NCBI GenBank assembly: GCA_937998875.1
Contig: CALLBO010000008.1
Span: 1-47,819, forward strand
DNA length: 47,819 bases
Direction: 5' to 3'
DNA from: an uncultured Granulosicoccaceae bacterium
GTDB lineage: Bacteria; Pseudomonadota; Gammaproteobacteria; Granulosicoccales; Granulosicoccaceae
Shown: positions 44,201 through 47,819 of the stretch, one piece after another
Layout: each line of letters opens with the position of its first letter
Position numbering within the stretch: position 1 is the first letter of the stretch
Notes under the pieces: generated by a model
What the model was told of the DNA's origin: nothing
What the model saw: only the letters and a program-made list of their open reading frames with translations
Database searches by the model: none
Made by a program: the position numbers and the translations under genes

Positions 44201-46088
44201 TTATCGGATCACTAACCTGACAGACGGGAATGTGCTGATCAAAGGGCTGGGTTATAGCCCGGTAAACAACATCACCGCCATTACGGACAGTGTGGACAGT
44301 GATTTAACTCAGCTATTCACCTACGATAATCTGGATCGATTGGACTTTGCGACCGGCAACTATGGAGAAGACATTTATACGTATGACGGAATAGGTAATC
44401 GGCAGAGTTTTACCCGTGATGGACAGACGGACAGTTACAGCTATGGAGCGACAAGTCACCGCCTCCAGGGAGTGAACGGCCAAGGCTATCAATATGATGT
44501 GGTGGGAAACACTCTTAGCGATGGAGCGAGAAGCTACACATATAATAATCGAAATCGACTGACCGAGGCGACAGCGAATGGGCTCACGACGGACTATGAG
44601 CACAATGCGCTGGGTCAGCGAGTGATCAAACAAAACGCCAATACGCACACCCATTATTTCTACGATCTAGAAGGCAGGCTGATAGGTGAGGCGGATGCGA
44701 GTAGTGGCGAGATAAAAGTCGAGTATGCGTATCTTGATGGCGAACCGTTGGTCATGTGGCGAGAGGCGGAAGTGGAGCCGCCACTAGACACAGATACTGA
44801 CGGAGATGGTATAGCAGATGAGACAGATCCGGACGACGATAACGACGGTCAGAGTGATGTTGATGAGTTAGCCTGTGGATCAGATCCTTTGTTGGACAGC
44901 AGTGTGTCAGCAGACAACGAAAGTGATGGTAGTCCAGATTGTGTCGATCTGGATGATGACAACGACGGTGTTGAGGATCAGACAGACGCCTTTCCACTAG
45001 ATCCATCCGAGAGTGCAGATGCAGATAATGATGGCATTGGTGATAACGCAGATCCTGATGACAACAACAACGGTATCGATGATGACCAGGAAGCGGTAGA
45101 TACCGACGGTGACGGTGTTCCGGATATTACTGATCCAGACGATGACAACGATGGTGTTTTAGATGCTGGAGATGCATTCCCGCTGGATACGACTGAGAGT
45201 GTTGACACTGACGGAGATGGCACTGGAAACAACGCAGACTCAGATGATGATAATGACGGTGTCGACGATAGCAATGATGCTTTCCCACTAGACCCGAATG
45301 AGAGTTCAGATAGTGATGGAGATGGCATCGGGGACAATGCCGATCCAGACACCAACAATCCGACCACTGGCAATGACCCCAATATTACAGCAGGTACCAC
45401 CAATGACTGGGGCAGCGGCTTTAATGCAACTTTCGTGTATGAGGTGCAAGCAGAAGATACGCAAAGTGGCGCACTGCAGGAGTGGGCAATAGCGCTGGGA
45501 TACACGGGACCCGCACAGATAAACAATGCGTGGATGACCGCATACAACGGCAGTGTGGTCGCAGGCGTGGTGGGTGATGACTATGTGATTACCAACGAGG
45601 GGGTCGGGTATACACCGACGTTGAGTGCAGGGGACACAATTACCTTTACGGTCTCAGGTTCAGGCGCAGCGTATGATCTGAGTGACTTCAATATTGAGTT
45701 CACACCACTGGATGATGAAGCAGTGCCACCAAATAATGGAGGCGATCCGATCAGTTCCTCAGCAGGCTCGACCAATGTGAATGACTGGGGCAGTGGGTTC
45801 AATGCGTCGTTCGAGTGTGAGTTACCGGGAAGTGGACCGATAACCGATTTCCTGATCGACTTTAACTACTCAGGCAGTGCAAATCTGACCAATAGCTGGA
45901 TGCAGGGTTACAACGGAGGTATCACCTTCGGGAGTTTGGCCTCAGATGGAGGTTATGCGATAGAGCCATCGGGGTATGTGCCGCCGCTCAATGGTGGAGA
46001 TGTACTCAGCTTTACGGTTCAGGGTAGTGGAAGTGGATATACAGCCACAGACTTCGATGTGCAGTGTGTGACTGGAGGTGGACTATGA
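41286..46088 (+). CDS. giant RHS-repeat protein with TSP3 repeats and two CBM2-like domains
   Basis: Encodes 1600 residues. ATG 41286 has an AAGGAT ribosome site; an internal ATG at 41352 would place the hydrophobic export segment (LLCSTFLILCFSQTSIAQ) nearer the N-terminus. A Cys-rich stretch and DUF6531-like start (DPIDG-like NPINFLHGHKIQSFTDYRSG) precede many YD/RHS repeats to about residue 1155. Residues 1162-1365 are thrombospondin type 3 repeats (DTDGDGIADETDPDDDNDG), expected to bind calcium. Residues about 1371-1475 and 1494-1598 are two related beta domains beginning NDWGSGFNA and resembling family 2 carbohydrate-binding modules. The protein stops before the RHS core end, which is encoded by the overlapping next gene. 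Confidence 0.88.
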   Translation: MYVVCSRAVPGKALTFVLLIVRMTRKLFEWLMFAPFKVCSKNLLCSTFLILCFSQTSIAQVYYEADGGGSCSGVCSACQEFANQQQCSFPYIIKDPIFTNQCGVKAVCHRCDEGGVYVGQVEAFGADKRYCLRFDSRPYENTPKTQECGHCPIDGNPINFLHGHKIQSFTDYRSGGDFPLVITRAYTSFLQPGSSTADHWSFNYSGGKYKSLELLGVTAGEYAAKLISVDGSALLFGRAEGDALFSGDPDTLSRLEQTGFGWQVIDPGDGIHKFDPSGRLIAVVDRSGRSHTYEYVEETTIVTDQFGKSIEIVKNEDEQVISIKLPDGSMILYDYLAEGLIEKVTYSDNSFETYHYENDVGLLTGITDERNIRHSTFTYNGRSAASSEHAGGVNNTQFLRQYLQATITNSLGKITSHTFKFVQGAPKITTSKRWSSTYSAGSDSYYAYDSNGFVSREEDWEGNVTAYIRNSRGLATSTTYAQGSPEEWTVNTQWHSQYRLPEIVTEPDRTITYNYSPYDNPNHSSMTVTDLLNGRSRVWSYTHNQYGQVLTMDGPRGDVTDVVTYTYNNCSSGAGCGQLATMTNSLGHVTTFNSYDAHGYPLHITDTNGIETTMTYDLRQRLTSITVDGQATTIEYELTGDIKRTTLPDGTFTEYVRDDARRLVAVFDGEGNRIDWELDNAGNRTVEIIKDPTGTIRKSLRTNYDELSRIRRMVYAHGGVTLYAHDKNDNQTRITDASSRVGTSEYDALDRLIKEIDAISGETVYTYDDRDNLTSVTDPEGLTTTYTYNGFDEVVTEISPDTGTTTYTYDEAGNLSTETDARGITATYTYDALNRLTGISYPDSSENISYFYDEGVYGIGRLSRITDASGSTEYGYDARGNITSVTQAVKGQSYTHSYSYNGANRLTGMTYPSGRSVSYVYDDSGRVNQIDSMGGEEGAEILANAIDRLPFGPIESLTLGNGIPRNREYDMDYRITNLTDGNVLIKGLGYSPVNNITAITDSVDSDLTQLFTYDNLDRLDFATGNYGEDIYTYDGIGNRQSFTRDGQTDSYSYGATSHRLQGVNGQGYQYDVVGNTLSDGARSYTYNNRNRLTEATANGLTTDYEHNALGQRVIKQNANTHTHYFYDLEGRLIGEADASSGEIKVEYAYLDGEPLVMWREAEVEPPLDTDTDGDGIADETDPDDDNDGQSDVDELACGSDPLLDSSVSADNESDGSPDCVDLDDDNDGVEDQTDAFPLDPSESADADNDGIGDNADPDDNNNGIDDDQEAVDTDGDGVPDITDPDDDNDGVLDAGDAFPLDTTESVDTDGDGTGNNADSDDDNDGVDDSNDAFPLDPNESSDSDGDGIGDNADPDTNNPTTGNDPNITAGTTNDWGSGFNATFVYEVQAEDTQSGALQEWAIALGYTGPAQINNAWMTAYNGSVVAGVVGDDYVITNEGVGYTPTLSAGDTITFTVSGSGAAYDLSDFNIEFTPLDDEAVPPNNGGDPISSSAGSTNVNDWGSGFNASFECELPGSGPITDFLIDFNYSGSANLTNSWMQGYNGGITFGSLASDGGYAIEPSGYVPPLNGGDVLSFTVQGSGSGYTATDFDVQCVTGGGL

Positions 46089-46822
46089 GACTCTCCACGA
46101 CAATCGGACTGCTCTCTAAAACGGTATCCAAGTGTGTATGGTGTATTGCGTCACTACTTTTAGTAACAACGCAGGCCCAGGCTGAGACGTACTATTTTCA
46201 TAATGATCAATTGGGTACACCACAGGTAGTCACTGACAATACCCAACAGGTGGTATGGAAGGGGGAGTATGGCCCGTTTGGTGAATGTACAGAAACGATT
46301 AATTTGGTTGAACAGAATATTCGTTTTCCTGGCCAGTACTTTGATGAAGAGACCGGGTTGCACTATAATTACTTTCGTACCTATGACGTAACTTTGGGAC
46401 GTTATTTAGTATCTGATCCGGCTAAGTTGATCGGAGGTTTAAACACCTACGGGTATGTTAACCAAAATCCGGTTAACAACTATGATGAAGAAGGTCTTTT
46501 TGCAGTCCAAGTTATTAAGATAATTGTAAAAAAAACACTGAAAAGGAAAGCAAAGTCTCCTAGAAAATCACCAACAAAGCCTGACCGAAGAAAAGGGGTT
46601 TGGAACTGTGCTGTAGTCGCCTGCTGTAACGATAACATACCGGGTAATTGCCCAGATGATCCGTCTCAGCATTGCAAGCAAGCAGTTTGGCGAGATATTA
46701 ACCGAGCCACAGCAATTAGGAAAGCAGAAGCTCTTGCGAAAAAACGACTAGGGTGCCAGACAAAACATGTAACCGTGCGTTGTACCGGTCCGAAAGGAGA
46801 ACCTTATAGCCGTGGGGGATAA
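46085..46822 (+). CDS. secreted RHS core end with a cysteine-rich C-terminal tip (candidate toxin)
   Basis: From ATG 46085, which overlaps the previous stop as ATGA behind a GGAGG site, the product is 245 residues. A signal peptide (WCIASLLLVTTQAQA, cleavage near 33) is followed by the canonical RHS core end: YYFHNDQLGTPQVVTD, PFGE, FPGQYFDEETGLHYNYFRTY and LGRYLVSDPAKLIGGLNTYG. The last ~107 residues are a variable tip with a basic linker and seven cysteines (for example NCAVVACCNDN and CQTKHVTVRCTGPKGEPY). In polymorphic RHS systems this place holds the toxin. The tip family is not recognised, so toxicity is inferred. Confidence 0.8.
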   Translation: MRLSTTIGLLSKTVSKCVWCIASLLLVTTQAQAETYYFHNDQLGTPQVVTDNTQQVVWKGEYGPFGECTETINLVEQNIRFPGQYFDEETGLHYNYFRTYDVTLGRYLVSDPAKLIGGLNTYGYVNQNPVNNYDEEGLFAVQVIKIIVKKTLKRKAKSPRKSPTKPDRRKGVWNCAVVACCNDNIPGNCPDDPSQHCKQAVWRDINRATAIRKAEALAKKRLGCQTKHVTVRCTGPKGEPYSRGG

Positions 46823-46828
46823 CTGATT

Positions 46829-47344
46829 GTGTTTTATGCGTGCGCGTTCGACGAGGACCTTTTTTACCGAGAATGCAAGTATGATGAGGTATTGGGTAGT
46901 GCATTTGATCTTTTTAGACAGAGTGAGTCCAAGGAGGCGCATGCGCTTCTTCAGGTGTTGGTGAAAGGGAAGGAGCCCAAAGCGTTAGTTTTGTCTTCCA
47001 TGTTTTCAAGCGTTATGGAATTGGAAGAGGAATTTTATCTTAGACACGTTGAACAACTAGTTGCTGCTGCGGAGTTAGGCGAGCCTTTTGCTCTGTATTC
47101 GCTTGCGGTGTACCACGACACTGGGGAGCTTGTGAAAGAAGATAAGCATAAAGCCTTCGAATACTTCGAAGCCGCTGCAGAGCAAGGTATGGCGCAAGCA
47201 ATGCATGTGTTTGGGATAATGCTCTATTATGGTACCGGTGGAGCCTCCAAGGATATGGAGAAAGGCCTTACCATGCTCGAGATGTCGGCAAAGACTGTTG
47301 ATGAAGCAAGTGTGTTTTTACAAAGTATTCAAGCTGGCAGCTGA
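46829..47344 (+). CDS. Sel1-repeat protein in the immunity position
   Basis: Encodes 171 residues from a GTG start behind GGGGGAT; the gap to the upstream stop is 6 nt. Sel1-like repeats are visible in the C-terminal half (EPFALYSLAVYHDTGELVKE, KAFEYFEAAAEQGMAQAMHV and FGIMLYYGTGGASKDMEKGL). No signal peptide is visible. Sel1-repeat proteins often serve as immunity proteins beside polymorphic toxins, and the tight spacing fits that. Protection against the upstream tip is inferred, not shown. Confidence 0.75.
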   Translation: MFYACAFDEDLFYRECKYDEVLGSAFDLFRQSESKEAHALLQVLVKGKEPKALVLSSMFSSVMELEEEFYLRHVEQLVAAAELGEPFALYSLAVYHDTGELVKEDKHKAFEYFEAAAEQGMAQAMHVFGIMLYYGTGGASKDMEKGLTMLEMSAKTVDEASVFLQSIQAGS

Positions 47345-47444
47345 TGTTCGGTAATTGGAATAACATGAACAATAACATAGACACCCATTGTAATTTACCC
47401 CTCGAAGATCAATAACTACAATAGAAACCGGAATCAAACAGGCT

Positions 47445-47717
47445 GTGCGTAATGGTGATTTGAGTGAATTCGACTTATTGGTCAGCCTAGCGAGAGGTAA
47501 AAGCGCACCATTTTCCCCTGCGCAACGTGTCCTTTTACGTGCTCAGTGTGAGCGCAATGCTAAGAAGAGAATTGCTGGTACATTGGATGCGAAGGCAGAA
47601 GATAAAGCGTTAGTTGCTGCACTAAAACGGGCAGAAGGATTGCCAAATAGCAAGAATCCAAGGCCTCAGACCAATATTAGAAATAGGGGTCAAGGCTATT
47701 TTATAATATCTAAATGA
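47445..47717 (+). CDS. small hypothetical protein, possibly a displaced RHS tip fragment
   Basis: The frame is open for 90 codons from a GTG at 47445, but coding-like sequence continues upstream without a start (codons for TTIETGIKQA), hinting at a truncated gene. The product is basic, with a helical stretch SPAQRVLLRAQCERNAKKRI and an end NPRPQTNIRNRGQGYFI. No family is recognised. Orphan C-terminal modules commonly accumulate downstream of RHS genes; that reading is speculative. It ends 15 nt before the transposase start. Confidence 0.4.
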   Translation: MRNGDLSEFDLLVSLARGKSAPFSPAQRVLLRAQCERNAKKRIAGTLDAKAEDKALVAALKRAEGLPNSKNPRPQTNIRNRGQGYFIISK

Positions 47718-47732
47718 TGGTAAAATAGTCGA

Positions 47733-47819
47733 ATGCCGAGACCACCGCGAATCCAGTATGAAAACGCGTTCTATCATGTGATGAATCGAGGACGTGCTCG
47801 TCAGGCGATATTTCATGGA
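47733..47819 (+). CDS. REP-associated tyrosine transposase, 5' end only
   Basis: An ATG at 47733 opens 29 codons to the window edge. The peptide MPRPPRIQYENAFYHVMNRG followed by RARQAIFHG is the typical N-terminus of the Y1 transposases of the RAYT/TnpA-REP (IS200-like) group, including the HVMNRG motif. A TATAAT hexamer at 47702-47707 could be its -10 element. The catalytic HUH and Tyr residues lie beyond the window, so activity cannot be judged. Confidence 0.85.
   Translation, partial: MPRPPRIQYENAFYHVMNRGRARQAIFHG

Noticed and set aside
46064..46088. Sequencing frameshift splitting a single RHS gene
   Set aside because: The second gene has its own ribosome site and signal peptide, and the first ends in a complete CBM2-like domain, so two real genes are more likely.
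1..47819. CRISPR arrays, tRNA, rRNA, prophage attachment sites
   Set aside because: No regularly spaced repeats, no tRNA cloverleaf words, no rRNA-like segments and no integrase were seen on either strand.

Overview
The window reads as chromosomal DNA of an aerobic, probably marine gammaproteobacterium. This is inferred from gene content (tetrameric sarcosine oxidase, Lhr helicase, RecQ without HRDC, RND efflux, LptA-like protein, RHS proteins, a REP-type tyrosine transposase), not from a marker gene. No rRNA, tRNA or CRISPR array was seen, and codon use looks even across most of the window.

Layout. 1-3980: the 5' end of a gene leaving the window, a structured leader, two small secreted proteins of unknown role, and a two-gene unit pairing a TTC38-like TPR protein with a Cys-containing relative of the glycine/sarcosine/betaine reductase B component. 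4141-5390: a LysR regulator, a palindromic LTTR-type operator, and divergent from it a candidate ~218-nt small RNA with its own promoter, hairpins displaying CCUCC (anti-Shine-Dalgarno) loops and a strong intrinsic terminator. 5391-10354 (minus strand): a tetR - membrane-fusion - RND pump efflux operon. 10583-12358: an alpha/beta-hydrolase lipoprotein and a glycerophosphodiesterase.

12494-25318 is the metabolic core. A MocR-type (GntR-aminotransferase) regulator sits behind direct-repeat operator-like sites. It is followed by a beta-hydroxyacid dehydrogenase, a PotABCD-type ABC importer with its own ATPase, binding protein and two permeases, and soxB-soxD-soxA-soxG for heterotetrameric sarcosine oxidase. 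A plausible reading is uptake of an N-methylated or polyamine/opine-like compound, followed by oxidative demethylation of sarcosine to glycine with transfer of the C1 unit to tetrahydrofolate. The binding-protein gene is bracketed by terminator-like hairpins. A 261-bp element with 31-bp imperfect terminal inverted repeats fills the soxB-soxD junction exactly.

25409-32526: small lipoproteins, an unrecognised 255-aa protein, a fold-type I aminotransferase, a stand-alone LptA-like protein, an unusual three-domain protein (LbH acyltransferase + acyl carrier domain + LnmK/Pnap_2097-like double hotdog) and a DUF1801 protein. 32599-40668: Lhr, a phytanoyl-CoA-dioxygenase-family enzyme, RecQ and a small lipoprotein with a clear terminator.

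41286-47819 is an accessory RHS island. A 1600-aa RHS protein ends in thrombospondin type 3 calcium repeats and two CBM2-like domains. It overlaps by ATGA a second, separately secreted gene carrying the RHS core end and a cysteine-rich tip (a candidate toxin). Next come a Sel1-repeat protein in the immunity-gene position, a small orphan ORF, and the start of a REP-associated tyrosine transposase at the window edge.

The most novel-looking items are the CCUCC-loop sRNA beside lysR, the RHS core split across two secreted genes with a polysaccharide-binding insert, the LbH-ACP-LnmK fusion, and the MITE-like element inside the sox operon.
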